Shown here in pieces: positions 26,126-34,949 of a DNA stretch of 64,000 nucleotides. The stretch comes from an uncultured Bacteroidales bacterium. Lineage in GTDB: Bacteria > Bacteroidota > Bacteroidia > Bacteroidales > WCHB1-69. Each line of letters begins with the position of its first letter. Within the stretch, counting starts at the first letter, position 1. The DNA lies in assembly GCA_946413585.1 (NCBI GenBank), contig CAMKLG010000003.1, positions 31,500 through 95,499 of the forward strand, written 5' to 3'. A model generated the notes under the pieces. That model ran no database searches, was not told the origin of the DNA, and saw only the letters and a list, made by a program, of their open reading frames with translations. The position numbers and the translations under genes are program-made.

Positions 26126-27037
26126 TTATTCGATTATAAGATAATTTAAAGGATTGATAGGAAAGCCGTTATACCAAAGCTCGAAGTGGATATGGCGAGT
26201 ATTGCCTTCCGACGAACCGGTATTGCCAGCCGTAGCAATGGGCATTCCACTTTTCACGCGCGACCCGACCGTTTTCAGCAAAGCCGCATTTCGTTTATAA
26301 ATGGAAATCATATTACCAGGATGCTGGATAATAATCGTATAACCGTCTGTAGAAGTATAGTTTGCAGCAATCACTACGCCGTCAGCCACACTCGTGACCG
26401 TCGGGTTGTCGCCCGTAGCGATGTCAATACCGTAATGGTTCTGCGAAGCGTCAAAAACACGAGTGACAGCTCCCATGGCAGGAGGATTGATGGAAATGCT
26501 GGTGATTTTTGCCTGTTCAATGTTCGGAACCCCCGTGGCGGGAGTGTTATTATCTGTAATGCGTCCCAAAATCATCTCCGATTCTTCAATCAGCTCATTC
26601 ACCTTGCTTACACGATCCTTATTACGTTCCACGGGATGCACATCAGGGGTGGCTGCTGCCTCATCCTCCTCATATAAACTACCGTCTTTCCCTTCCAACA
26701 TGTCGGAGAGAGATTCAATATATTGCTGGTTGACAGCGGTTTGCTTCTCCAACGAATCCACCCGAGCGGCGGTTTGCTTATACAATTTAAAATCTTTTTG
26801 ATCTGTGTATCCCGGTATATAGACACGAAGAGGGGTCAATGCAATGAGTATAGTAGTCAAAACAATGATGACAAAAGCCGCCAAAATGGTCACTACCACC
26901 ACTTTTTGCAAGGTGATCTTGCGAATCACAAAGCTTTGTTCATGCGTGTCCTCATTGGAAAAAACGAGCCTATAGCGCGTTTTCCATTCGTTGACAATGA
27001 AATTCCATGCCTTTTTTATCTTCTCAAACTTGCTCAT
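26126..27037 (-). CDS. M23-family murein metallopeptidase, membrane-anchored
   Basis: 303 residues from the ATG at 27037 (MSKFEK). The longer frame from 27106 would begin upstream of the promoter box at 27067-27074. A short cytoplasmic part is followed by one membrane helix (about 45-70), a coiled-coil-like linker (about 75-165) and a C-terminal LytM domain with NHYGID and HIHFELW zinc-site motifs. It would cleave peptidoglycan cross-bridges or activate an amidase, as envelope-anchored M23 proteins do. First gene of the phoH-lpxK-pnp operon. Confidence 0.9.
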   Translation of the reverse strand: MSKFEKIKKAWNFIVNEWKTRYRLVFSNEDTHEQSFVIRKITLQKVVVVTILAAFVIIVLTTILIALTPLRVYIPGYTDQKDFKLYKQTAARVDSLEKQTAVNQQYIESLSDMLEGKDGSLYEEDEAAATPDVHPVERNKDRVSKVNELIEESEMILGRITDNNTPATGVPNIEQAKITSISINPPAMGAVTRVFDASQNHYGIDIATGDNPTVTSVADGVVIAANYTSTDGYTIIIQHPGNMISIYKRNAALLKTVGSRVKSGMPIATAGNTGSSEGNTRHIHFELWYNGFPINPLNYLIIE

Positions 27038-27066
27038 TTCTGCTATCTGTACCCGATTTTGGGGCG

Positions 27067-27074
27067 CAAAAGTA
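27067..27074 (-). promoter_or_regulatory. -7 promoter box for the M23-phoH-lpxK operon
   Basis: TACTTTTG on the minus strand, 30 bases before the start at 27037. Confidence 0.6.
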
Positions 27075-27298
27075 GCAAAATTTATGATTACCTCGTTTTT
27101 TTGCAAAAAAAAGGTTTTTAAATTCTTACAACATTCTTATTATCAATAGTTTATACAAAAATAATCTGTGAGATTTCCTTCTGAAATGATGTTTCAGCAC
27201 TTTTTTTATTCCACTGATAGACAATATCTTAAACATCGACTCTTTTTCCCAACAAAAAGAAGAATAAAAATTAATGGTTTTTTGTAAAGAAATATTCG

Positions 27299-27306
27299 TA
27301 TTTTTG
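27299..27306 (+). promoter_or_regulatory. -7 promoter box for the four-helix bundle gene
   Basis: TATTTTTG, 25 bases before the ATG at 27331. Confidence 0.6.
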
Positions 27307-27330
27307 CTGCCCAAAATAAAAGTCAATATT

Positions 27331-27801
27331 ATGAATGAGAGAGAGAACAATGTAAGTTTCTTCAGATTTGAAGATTTAAGAATCTACGCAAAAGCCATGG
27401 ATTATATTGTATGGCTTTACCAACAACTTCCCACCGGCGAAATGGCGGCGAACCAAAAATTCATGCAGAAGTCATTCTTGAAGTCTGCACAAGATATTGC
27501 TCTGAACACGGCCGAAGGCTCGTCCCGCAACAGAACACAGTTCTTGTATTACTTAAAAATGGCGAAAAGCTCTGTCAGAGAGTGCGTTGTCCACACCGAG
27601 ATTGCATCACGCATCGGTATCTTATCAGATGAGGGCAAGGAACATTCCCGTACGGAACTGATGGAACTGACAAAGATGATTGGTTCCCTCATCGCTTCTC
27701 TGCAACGTTCTACGCTGGGGCTTCCGCACACCGAAAGAACTTCTGAGGAATCCGACGACCTCAACATGCCGGAACCCGATGAATTTGACGAGATGATTTA
27801 A
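27331..27801 (+). CDS. Four-helix bundle (S23-like) protein
   Basis: 156 residues from the ATG at 27331; a longer frame from 27274 starts before the promoter. The FRFEDLRIYAKAMDY opening and the NTAEGSSRNRTQFLYYLKMAKSS centre are hallmarks of the small four-helix bundle family first seen in 23S rRNA intervening sequences. Here the gene is free-standing with its own promoter and a strong hairpin after it. Molecular function is unknown for the family. The acidic tail after residue 130 is unusual for it. Confidence 0.88.
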   Translation: MNERENNVSFFRFEDLRIYAKAMDYIVWLYQQLPTGEMAANQKFMQKSFLKSAQDIALNTAEGSSRNRTQFLYYLKMAKSSVRECVVHTEIASRIGILSDEGKEHSRTELMELTKMIGSLIASLQRSTLGLPHTERTSEESDDLNMPEPDEFDEMI

Positions 27802-27850
27802 TGCATCTCTTACTTAGAACAACAAACGATAAATGTAATATAATTTGTTA

Positions 27851-27878
27851 GAATGGATATCTGGTCAGATATCCATTC
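27851..27878 (+). terminator. 28-base palindrome, likely terminator
   Basis: GAATGGATATCTG and CAGATATCCATTC are perfect 13-base arms separated by two bases, followed by a short T-rich stretch. It probably terminates the four-helix bundle gene. The very tight loop is unusual. Confidence 0.6.
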
Positions 27879-27903
27879 TTTGTATTCACGATCCTATAAA
27901 GCG

Positions 27904-29988
27904 ATGAAAATCAAGAATTTATTAATGGTTTTAGTTCTGATTCCCATGGTGATGTCCGCTAATACGCTGACCAAAAATGAGATGAAGACACTGGGAACAC
28001 GCGCATTCCATCAAAAAGCACAATTCATTCATCCAGAAGCTGCACAGTATAACCTGAAATCTTGCGAGTTTCTCAGCCAAGATGGCGATATTGCATTGGC
28101 CATACTTCACTTTGACGCCGGATTTCTCATCTTGTCAGCGGAAGATGCCGTCATTCCCGTATTGGCGTACGATTTCGAAAATGACATCAACCTAAACGAT
28201 CTGGCTCCAGGTGTAGAATTCTTTTTGAACTACTATCGTCAAGGTATTGCCGCAGCACGACGCATGCAGCTCCCTCAGACTGAAAAAGTACGGAATGCCT
28301 GGGAGGAACTTCGTCACCCTTCAGAACGCGGACCGCGTACCGAAGAGGTGGTGAGTCCTCTTATTCGTTCCAAATGGAACCAAAACAAATACTATAACTA
28401 TTTGTGTCCAAGGGATGAAGATGCGCCGAATGGTTATGACGGACATGTGCCGAATGGCTGTGTGTCTATCGCCATGTCTCAGATTATGTTCTACTACCGG
28501 TACCCGGAAACCGGCTCTGGAAGTCACACCAATTATACAGACTACGGCAACTTTTACGTCAACTTTTCCCAACAGCATTACAACTACGATGCCATGTGCG
28601 ACCAGCTGAGTTATTACAACAATGAGGTCGCCAAATTGATTTTCCACGCTGGTACAGCTGTTGACATGATGTATGGGTCTGATGGTTCTGGAGCTTATTC
28701 CGAAAGCGTACCCGGTGTCATGGCCAACTATTTCCGATACAGCCCAGACGCCTACCGCAGTAGCAAAAACCATTATTCGAATGCTGAATGGCATAACAAG
28801 CTAATGACAGAATTAGATGCCAAACGTCCCCTCTATTACTCAGGATATTCAGAAGAAGGTGGTCATGCTTTTATTTGCGACGGCTACAACTCAGACGAAT
28901 ATTTCCACTTCAACTTCGGTTGGGGAGGGTCGGGCAACGGCTTTTTTGTTACTGAAAACAACGATTCTATCCAAGATGCTGTAGGTGGATACGACTACCA
29001 TCAATCAGCCATTTTCAATCTGCATCCTCTAGAAAACGCATATCCCACCTATTGTCAGGAACGTCTGGTTACCGCATTAAACGGCACTTTGGAAGACGGC
29101 AGTGGAAACTATCCTTACCAGAACAACTCCTATTGTACATACGTTATCACCTATCCCAGTCAGTATAGGGTTCAAATCACATTGCAGAACCTTGACACTC
29201 AAGAAGGCCACGACTTCCTCAAATTTTGGGATGGACATCCGAGCAAGGAAAATCTTTTAGGGGAATTTTCTGGAGAAATCTCCTCCCACAATTTCTCTTT
29301 CAACACAGACAGCCTGTATATCACGTTTGAAACAGACGATTCCATCACGGCGCAAGGTTGGCGACTCTCTTACGAATGTTATCGTGAAGAGAATAATTGC
29401 GGAACACAACAATCATCTGAGCCCACGGGTGAATTTGCTGACAATAGCGGCGACGGGAATTATAATGACAACGCCCGCTGTGCGTGGAACCTTCGTTCCG
29501 AGGAAGGAACCACTTATATCTTCACCTTCGAAGAGATGGACATCAGTCCCGAAGATCATCTGGACTTCTACGATTTTTACGCTCATCCGAGTGTCCTTTT
29601 GGCTCAATATTCTGGCAATGAATTACCCGGCACGCTCGTCTGCAATACGCATAGAGTCAGGGTAGTCTTTGTTAGCGACAACTATCTTAACGGACAAGGC
29701 TTCTTAGTCAGATGGTCAACCACGGGAGTGGGCATTGAAGACTGGAACACGAACATGCCCATATATCCGAATCCTGCTTCTAATCTTCTTCATGTCGCCC
29801 TGCCGGAAGACTTCGACCCATGTTCAGTCACTATATATAATATGGTAGGCGATGTCGTTTTCTCAGAAACATATCATGCGGAAAGAGCAGTGGAGATTCC
29901 TGTCAATCAGCTTTCTAATGGCATATACATTCTGAAAGCCGAAGCTCACGGCCAAGCCTTACATAAAAAAATTGTCGTACAACATTAA
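27904..29988 (+). CDS. Secreted C10-family cysteine protease with CUB-like domains and T9SS sorting domain
   Basis: 694 residues from the ATG at 27904, which gives a good signal peptide; the frame from 27853 starts inside a palindrome. A Spi-like propeptide (about 20-150) precedes a streptopain-type domain with catalytic C186 (NGCVSIAMSQ) and H321 (GGHAFICDGY). Two CUB-like modules begin near C384 and C499, each with the YxNNxxC-type pattern. A type A T9SS C-terminal domain starts near residue 618 (PIYPNPAS). An exported, prodomain-regulated protease similar in layout to Prevotella interpain or Porphyromonas periodontain. Confidence 0.9.
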   Translation: MKIKNLLMVLVLIPMVMSANTLTKNEMKTLGTRAFHQKAQFIHPEAAQYNLKSCEFLSQDGDIALAILHFDAGFLILSAEDAVIPVLAYDFENDINLNDLAPGVEFFLNYYRQGIAAARRMQLPQTEKVRNAWEELRHPSERGPRTEEVVSPLIRSKWNQNKYYNYLCPRDEDAPNGYDGHVPNGCVSIAMSQIMFYYRYPETGSGSHTNYTDYGNFYVNFSQQHYNYDAMCDQLSYYNNEVAKLIFHAGTAVDMMYGSDGSGAYSESVPGVMANYFRYSPDAYRSSKNHYSNAEWHNKLMTELDAKRPLYYSGYSEEGGHAFICDGYNSDEYFHFNFGWGGSGNGFFVTENNDSIQDAVGGYDYHQSAIFNLHPLENAYPTYCQERLVTALNGTLEDGSGNYPYQNNSYCTYVITYPSQYRVQITLQNLDTQEGHDFLKFWDGHPSKENLLGEFSGEISSHNFSFNTDSLYITFETDDSITAQGWRLSYECYREENNCGTQQSSEPTGEFADNSGDGNYNDNARCAWNLRSEEGTTYIFTFEEMDISPEDHLDFYDFYAHPSVLLAQYSGNELPGTLVCNTHRVRVVFVSDNYLNGQGFLVRWSTTGVGIEDWNTNMPIYPNPASNLLHVALPEDFDPCSVTIYNMVGDVVFSETYHAERAVEIPVNQLSNGIYILKAEAHGQALHKKIVVQH

Positions 29989-30046
29989 ACAATAATGGTC
30001 GTAGGGGGTCAAACAGGTGTCTTTTATCAAACAAAAACGTACGATT

Positions 30047-31225
30047 ATGAAAAAGTTCATGTTAATGATGAGTATCTTCCTGATGACAGGCTTAGTGTCA
30101 ATGGAAGCCGGAGCTCAGACGCCCGCCTCATCCAGAGCCAAAGTCTCAAGCAGCAAAAACGCTACCTCTGTGACCAAACAAAGTGCACCTTCCGCCTCCA
30201 GTCAGGCCGCACGTCAAATGAAGAAGGGTGACGCTCAACTGAACAAAGCCAACAATTCCTATCAGAAGGCACAACAAGCAGCCGCCCGCACCTCTTCAGC
30301 GACGACCACCAATAGAACAACTACGACTACACGTCAGGCCACAACTTCCAACAGCTCCAGAAGCACTACCACGGCCAGACCGGCCACCACGACGACCACT
30401 CGTCCGGCAGCAAACACCTCGAACAGCACTAAAGCCCCAACGACCACTCGTCCGGCAAACACCTCGAACAGCACCAAAGCTCCAACGACCACGGCTTCAC
30501 CCGCTACAAACACTTCCCGCCAACCCTCTAAAGTAACTCCGTCCACAGCTGCAAATAAAACGAATGTGACCGCTGCCCGTCCCGCCACGAACACATCCAA
30601 CAACTCTAACGTCACTACTGGAACTATAACCGAGAAGCGCGGATATACAAGTGAAGGCAAAGCTCAACCGCAACCCGTGTCGGGTCCTCGCGAGAATGGC
30701 AACAGCAACGTCAACAACGGTGGCGGCAAACCTGGTCCTGGAGGACATCCTGAGGGTCACGGTCCGCACCACGGCGGCGCACCTCACACCCCCTATGTAC
30801 ACCCGAATCACCACAACTATCACGGTCATATCCACGTCCCTCATCACGTCAGACCCGTATATTACCACGGAACTCCCTACTACTTCTACAACGGTGTTTA
30901 CTGCCGCTACCTCAATGGATACTACGTCATCTGCCGTCCGCCCCTTGGAGCTGTCATCGCCTACGCTCTCTTCCGCACCTGGAGTCCTGTGATTGTGGTT
31001 CACAACAATGTCAATTACTACTATGATGATGGCACTTTTTACCTCCCATACAACAATAATTACCAAGTTGTAGATCCTCCCATCGGTGCAAGAGTGGCCG
31101 AACTGCCCAGCAACTACGAAGAAATCATCCTCGACAACACCCTCTATTACAAAGTGGATAACGTTTATTATAAGGCAGTTGTAGTCAGCGGATATATCTG
31201 GTACGAAGTGGTTTTTGTAAGTTAA
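30047..31225 (+). CDS. Exported low-complexity protein with C-terminal DUF6515-like domain
   Basis: 392 residues from the ATG at 30047 (MKKFMLMM), giving a signal peptide that ends near GAQ. Residues 25-200 are a Thr/Ser/Ala/Asn-rich linker with a near-duplicate 15-residue unit (TTTRPANTSNSTKAP). A Gly/His/Pro-rich stretch follows (about 210-270). The C-terminal 120 residues, rich in Tyr and ending in LYYKVDNVYYKAV, resemble DUF6515. Likely periplasmic or surface-located; function unknown. Confidence 0.75.
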   Translation: MKKFMLMMSIFLMTGLVSMEAGAQTPASSRAKVSSSKNATSVTKQSAPSASSQAARQMKKGDAQLNKANNSYQKAQQAAARTSSATTTNRTTTTTRQATTSNSSRSTTTARPATTTTTRPAANTSNSTKAPTTTRPANTSNSTKAPTTTASPATNTSRQPSKVTPSTAANKTNVTAARPATNTSNNSNVTTGTITEKRGYTSEGKAQPQPVSGPRENGNSNVNNGGGKPGPGGHPEGHGPHHGGAPHTPYVHPNHHNYHGHIHVPHHVRPVYYHGTPYYFYNGVYCRYLNGYYVICRPPLGAVIAYALFRTWSPVIVVHNNVNYYYDDGTFYLPYNNNYQVVDPPIGARVAELPSNYEEIILDNTLYYKVDNVYYKAVVVSGYIWYEVVFVS

Positions 31226-31268
31226 AAGATTTTTTTTCAACAAATGATGCGCGGTAAAGAAAAAATTG

Positions 31269-31276
31269 TATCTTTG
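31269..31276 (+). promoter_or_regulatory. -7 promoter box for tRNA-Gln
   Basis: TATCTTTG 16 bases before the tRNA 5' end. Confidence 0.55.
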
Positions 31277-31292
31277 CCGCGCATTTTGCTAC

Positions 31293-31363
31293 TGCCCTGT
31301 TGTGTAATGGTAGCACCGCAGATTCTGGTTCTGTTTGTATGGGTTCGAATCCTATCGGGGCAA
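31293..31363 (+). tRNA. tRNA-Gln (anticodon CTG)
   Basis: Folds as a cloverleaf of 71 bases. Acceptor TGCCCTG pairs with CGGGGCA (one T-G). D arm GTGT/GCAC. Anticodon arm GCAGA/TCTGT with loop TTCTGGT, anticodon CTG reading CAG. T arm ATGGG/CCTAT with loop TTCGAAT. The U1-A72 pair is the glutaminyl-tRNA identity pattern. CCA is not encoded. It has its own promoter and terminator. Confidence 0.95.
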
Positions 31364-31370
31364 CAAAAAA

Positions 31371-31403
31371 ATCTGAATCCAATGCTGGATTCAGATTTTT
31401 TTT
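31371..31403 (+). terminator. Intrinsic terminator of tRNA-Gln
   Basis: Perfect ten-base arms ATCTGAATCC and GGATTCAGAT with a six-base loop, A tract before and an eight-base T run after. Confidence 0.92.
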
Positions 31404-31461
31404 GCACTTTTGCAGCCGTTAAGCCAATGTTTAACTTTATGTTTCATAAATACCCTACATT

Positions 31462-32079
31462 ATGTTAGTATTGGGCATTGCCGGCGGGTCCGGCTCCGGG
31501 AAAACCTCAGTGGTGCAGAAAATCGTCAACCAATTCCCCAGAAATCACGTCAGTGTGCTGTCGCAGGATGCTTATTACCGCGACAACGGCAACCTCCCGC
31601 AATCGGAGAAAGAAAAGATCAACTTCGACCACCCCTCCGCTATTGAGTTCCCCCTGCTGGTGGACCATATCAACCAACTCAAGGCAGGCCAGACCATTCA
31701 GATGCCCACCTACTCGTATGTGACCTGCGCACGCGGCACGGAAACCATCCCTGTGCTACCCGCTGAGGTACTAATTGTGGAGGGCATTCTTGTCTTCACC
31801 AACCCTGAACTTTGCGACACGATGGACATTAAAGTGTTTGTCGATACCGACGCCGACGAACGCTTGATCCGCATTATCAGCCGCGATGTCGTTGAACGCG
31901 GCCGCGGCCTCGACAAATCTATCCGCCACTACCGCAACTTCGTTAAGCCCATGCACGAACTTTTCATCGAACCCACCAAACGGATGGCGGACATCATCAT
32001 CCCCGTGGGTGGCAACAACAACATCGGCATTGACATCCTCACCGCAAAGATTCGTGAAACCCTCAACACAAACAAATAA
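31462..32079 (+). CDS. udk: Uridine kinase
   Basis: 205 residues with the P-loop GGSGSGKT right after the start (MLVLGIAGGSGSGKTS), then QDAYYRD and the uridine-kinase RDVVERGRGL segment. It phosphorylates uridine and cytidine with ATP or GTP for pyrimidine salvage. Length and motifs are standard. No clear -7 box between the tRNA terminator and the start. Confidence 0.95.
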   Translation: MLVLGIAGGSGSGKTSVVQKIVNQFPRNHVSVLSQDAYYRDNGNLPQSEKEKINFDHPSAIEFPLLVDHINQLKAGQTIQMPTYSYVTCARGTETIPVLPAEVLIVEGILVFTNPELCDTMDIKVFVDTDADERLIRIISRDVVERGRGLDKSIRHYRNFVKPMHELFIEPTKRMADIIIPVGGNNNIGIDILTAKIRETLNTNK

Positions 32080-32088
32080 AAAAAACAT

Positions 32089-32096
32089 TATTTTTG
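32089..32096 (+). promoter_or_regulatory. -7 promoter box for the PepSY-like protein gene
   Basis: TATTTTTG 28 bases before the ATG at 32124, and too close to the alternative ATG at 32106 for that to be the likely start. Confidence 0.5.
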
Positions 32097-32123
32097 TAGC
32101 TTCATTTGAAAATTCTGACAAAA

Positions 32124-33773
32124 ATGAAAAATAGACTGTTATTCGCATTGTTATTATCTGCCATTCAGATAGTTACTATTTCTCAAAACAATATCTTCGC
32201 CCAGAAAATCAAACCGTCGGATGTGCCATCAGATGTCGTGCAAACCCTCGACGAGCAATATTCCTACGTAAAGGTCACGAGCTGGATGAAGGAAGGGAAC
32301 ACCTATATCGCCAATATCAAAGACGGCTCCACAAACGGCAAAGTGTATCTTACGAGCAGTGGCGAATGGATTCGCACCCTTTTCATGGTACCCGTCGGCG
32401 AATTGCCTTCTTCCATAACAGACTATGTCAAAGCCAATTATCCTGACTTTATCATTATTTTGAGTTGTTTGGAAGAGAAAGAAGAAGAAAGCACTCACTA
32501 CTATCTGGAAGTAAAAGAGGATGTTGTGGGAGCAAAGCCCTCTTTGCTGACCTTTTCCACGACGGGTCAGAACAAGTTGATCTCCCGCAAAGATCCCGAT
32601 GGTTTCCAAGACCCTACAGTCAAGCAACCAGACAAAATAGAGCAGGCGAAAGCTGCCGCTGCTGAGAAGCAAGCCGCAAAGGAAGAAGCTGCAAAACGCG
32701 AGGCCGCTGAAAAAGCCGCCGCTGAAAAGGCTGCCAAAAGTTCCCCGAAGACCCCCGCCCCAAAACCGTCAACCCCCACTTCAAAACAAACCCCCAGTGC
32801 AGCAAAAGCCAATACCAATACAGCTAAACCCGCTCAAACCGCTCAAAAAGAGGCAAAGCCAAAGAAAGAAAAACCCGAGCCAGTGGTGAAAGACGAACAC
32901 GGCAACATTGCCATCAAGGCCAACACCGTTCCAGACATCGTTTCCAAAACTTTGGTTAAGAAGGTGTTACACCCAGCAGAGCTCAACTGGTTTTTGGTTG
33001 ACAGCATCTACATTGCCCGCTGCCTGAATCAAGGCAAAAAAACCGCCGTCTATATCACCCCGAAAGGCATTTGGGAGAAAACCCTCACCATCATGCCTGA
33101 AGAGTCCGTCTCGGGTCTGATGGCCAAGCACCTCAACGATTTCTATCCCGGATGGCGTTTCAAGAGCGCCGTTAAGGAGCAACGAGCTGACAAAGACGAC
33201 AAAATGATGGTGGAATTCTATGAGAAAGCAAACTACAAAGCCAAATTGGTTACCACAATTTTCTTCGACAAGGCTGGCAAACTCATCCGCACCATCGACC
33301 CCGACTATGAGTTAGGTGGCAGCAAGAAAGAGAGTGCCGAGGACGACGCTCTCAACAAATACTACGAAAAAATGAACATGGATTTAGGCAATGACGATGC
33401 TGCGAGCGTTCCAGAGAACGTGAAGGCCGCCTTCAAGCTGAAATATCCCAAAGTGAACAACGTGGAATGGAAAGAGGACGGATACATGAACTATCAAGCC
33501 ATCTTCTACACCACTCGCGGCAAGGAAATCTGTGTATATAACAGTTATGGCGAACTTGTGGAGACGTGGGTGATGGGCAAGAACGAAAGCCTTTCCGCCA
33601 CTATCCAAGACTACCTCAAAAAGGAATACAAAGGCTACAAACTGAAAGAATACTACTCCGTAAAGCGCCTCGCCGACAAACTCAATGCCTACAAGGTAAT
33701 CATTGTCGAAAAGAAGACGCAAGATGAACAGGAATTGTGGTTTAATTTGTCAGGAAAACCGATTGAGTATTAA
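32124..33773 (+). CDS. Periplasmic protein with three PepSY-like (DUF2874-type) units
   Basis: 549 residues from the ATG at 32124. Signal peptide ends near FAQ. Three units share the PSDV--L---YSYVKVTSW--EGNTYIA pattern (about 30-160, 270-400 and 415-549; compare VPENVKAAFKLKYPKVNNVEW in the last), which is how PepSY-like, beta-lactamase-inhibitor-type folds appear in Bacteroidetes. Between units 1 and 2 is an Ala/Lys/Glu-rich then Pro/Thr/Lys-rich linker (about 170-265). Probably a periplasmic binding or chaperone-like protein; function unknown. A TAGGGAG-type repeat follows the stop. Confidence 0.75.
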   Translation: MKNRLLFALLLSAIQIVTISQNNIFAQKIKPSDVPSDVVQTLDEQYSYVKVTSWMKEGNTYIANIKDGSTNGKVYLTSSGEWIRTLFMVPVGELPSSITDYVKANYPDFIIILSCLEEKEEESTHYYLEVKEDVVGAKPSLLTFSTTGQNKLISRKDPDGFQDPTVKQPDKIEQAKAAAAEKQAAKEEAAKREAAEKAAAEKAAKSSPKTPAPKPSTPTSKQTPSAAKANTNTAKPAQTAQKEAKPKKEKPEPVVKDEHGNIAIKANTVPDIVSKTLVKKVLHPAELNWFLVDSIYIARCLNQGKKTAVYITPKGIWEKTLTIMPEESVSGLMAKHLNDFYPGWRFKSAVKEQRADKDDKMMVEFYEKANYKAKLVTTIFFDKAGKLIRTIDPDYELGGSKKESAEDDALNKYYEKMNMDLGNDDAASVPENVKAAFKLKYPKVNNVEWKEDGYMNYQAIFYTTRGKEICVYNSYGELVETWVMGKNESLSATIQDYLKKEYKGYKLKEYYSVKRLADKLNAYKVIIVEKKTQDEQELWFNLSGKPIEY

Positions 33774-33799
33774 GAGAGTAGGGAGTAGAGAATAGAGAA
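33774..33799. repeat. TAGGGAG/TAGAGAA heptamer-like tract
   Basis: Three to four imperfect units directly after the TAA stop of the PepSY-like gene, related to the tract at 15007. Confidence 0.7.
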
Positions 33800-33815
33800 A
33801 AGTAAAGTCAGTATT

Positions 33816-34655
33816 ATGAAATATTTGGAAATCAAACTCAATATAACCCCCTCCGAGCCGTGGAAGGAGATTTTCACCTCACTCATGGCGGAGGCTGGAT
33901 GCGACAGCTTCATGGACGGCGAAAGTGAGAACGAGCTTCTGTGCTACATCCCCGAAAAAGACTATCAGGAAGACGTTTTCAAGGACATGCTGGATGCGCC
34001 GCAGTTTCCTGAGGTGAAGGTTTCCTATTCGGTGGCACCGATGGAAGACAAAGACTGGAACGCCGCATGGGAGGCCAACTACGAGCCTGTGATGATTGAA
34101 GGATGCTACATCCGTGCCCCATTCCACCCGGCACGCCCGGACGCAAACTACGAAATCGTGATTGAACCGAAGATGTCGTTCGGAACAGCGCACCACGCCA
34201 CCACCGCGCAGATGGTCTCCTACCTGTTGGAAACCGATGTGCGCAACAAAGCGGTGCTCGACATGGGTGCAGGCACTGGCGTGCTCGCCATCCTCGCCAC
34301 GATGAAAGGCGCAAACCCCGTAACGGCCATCGACAACGACGAATGGGCCTACCGTAACGGGGTGGAAAACGCACAACACAATCATTGTGAGCAATTGAAA
34401 GTCCTATTGGGTGATGCTTCGCTGCTCGGCAATGATAGTTACGACATCATCCTGGCCAACATCAATCGAAACATCTTGCTACAAGATATTCCACAATACG
34501 TTAAGTGCATGAATGACCAAGCACTGCTCTTTCTCAGCGGTTTCTACGAAGAGGATTTGCCCGCTTTACACTACTGCTGTGCCCAAAACGGCCTCAAATA
34601 CATTGACCACAAAACGAAAGACAAATGGGTGGCAGCAAAGTTTGAAAAAATCTGA
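33816..34655 (+). CDS. prmA: Ribosomal protein L11 methyltransferase
   Basis: 279 residues. The SAM-binding motif DMGAGTGVLAILA lies near residue 149, preceded by SFGTAHHATT and followed by ILANINRNIL, both PrmA signatures. It methylates L11 in the ribosome stalk base. Slightly shorter than E. coli PrmA (293). It starts 42 bases after the PepSY-like gene and is probably cotranscribed. Confidence 0.93.
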   Translation: MKYLEIKLNITPSEPWKEIFTSLMAEAGCDSFMDGESENELLCYIPEKDYQEDVFKDMLDAPQFPEVKVSYSVAPMEDKDWNAAWEANYEPVMIEGCYIRAPFHPARPDANYEIVIEPKMSFGTAHHATTAQMVSYLLETDVRNKAVLDMGAGTGVLAILATMKGANPVTAIDNDEWAYRNGVENAQHNHCEQLKVLLGDASLLGNDSYDIILANINRNILLQDIPQYVKCMNDQALLFLSGFYEEDLPALHYCCAQNGLKYIDHKTKDKWVAAKFEKI

Positions 34656-34695
34656 ATGAGGTAAATTTTCGTGCCAAAAAATTTTTTTTCAAAAT

Positions 34696-34739
34696 AAGTC
34701 GTTAATAATCAATTCAAAAAAATTATTAACGGCTTTTTG
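34696..34739 (+). terminator. Intrinsic terminator after prmA
   Basis: GTCGTTAATAAT and ATTATTAACGGC pair (one G-T) across a 12-base loop and are followed by five T. The rest of the 294-base gap up to 34949 is A/T-rich; I find no cobalamin riboswitch-like B12 box in it. Confidence 0.75.
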
Positions 34740-34949
34740 TTAATAATTAGCGGTTAGTGGAGAGTGACAAATACGATTCAATTATCTATTTTAGCAATCT
34801 CGAAATAAGCGTTTCAAATTTTCTGTAAAATACTGATAATCAACTATATAAACTCAGATATACTGTGATAATCATGTAAGAAAATCCATTTTTCGAGAAA
34901 AAAGGCCAAATTTTTTAGGAAAAAGAAAAACCAAAAACCGCCATATATT

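Noticed and set aside
31293..31363. Integration (att) site at tRNA-Gln
   Set aside because: No integrase and no repeat of the tRNA 3' end is seen nearby; the flanking genes are core.
31244..31468. 74-residue open frame over the tRNA
   Set aside because: It covers tRNA-Gln and its terminator and has no protein-like features.
34740..34949. Cobalamin riboswitch upstream of the B12-dependent ribonucleotide reductase
   Set aside because: No B12-box-like sequence or convincing multi-stem structure is visible; the stretch is plain A/T-rich.
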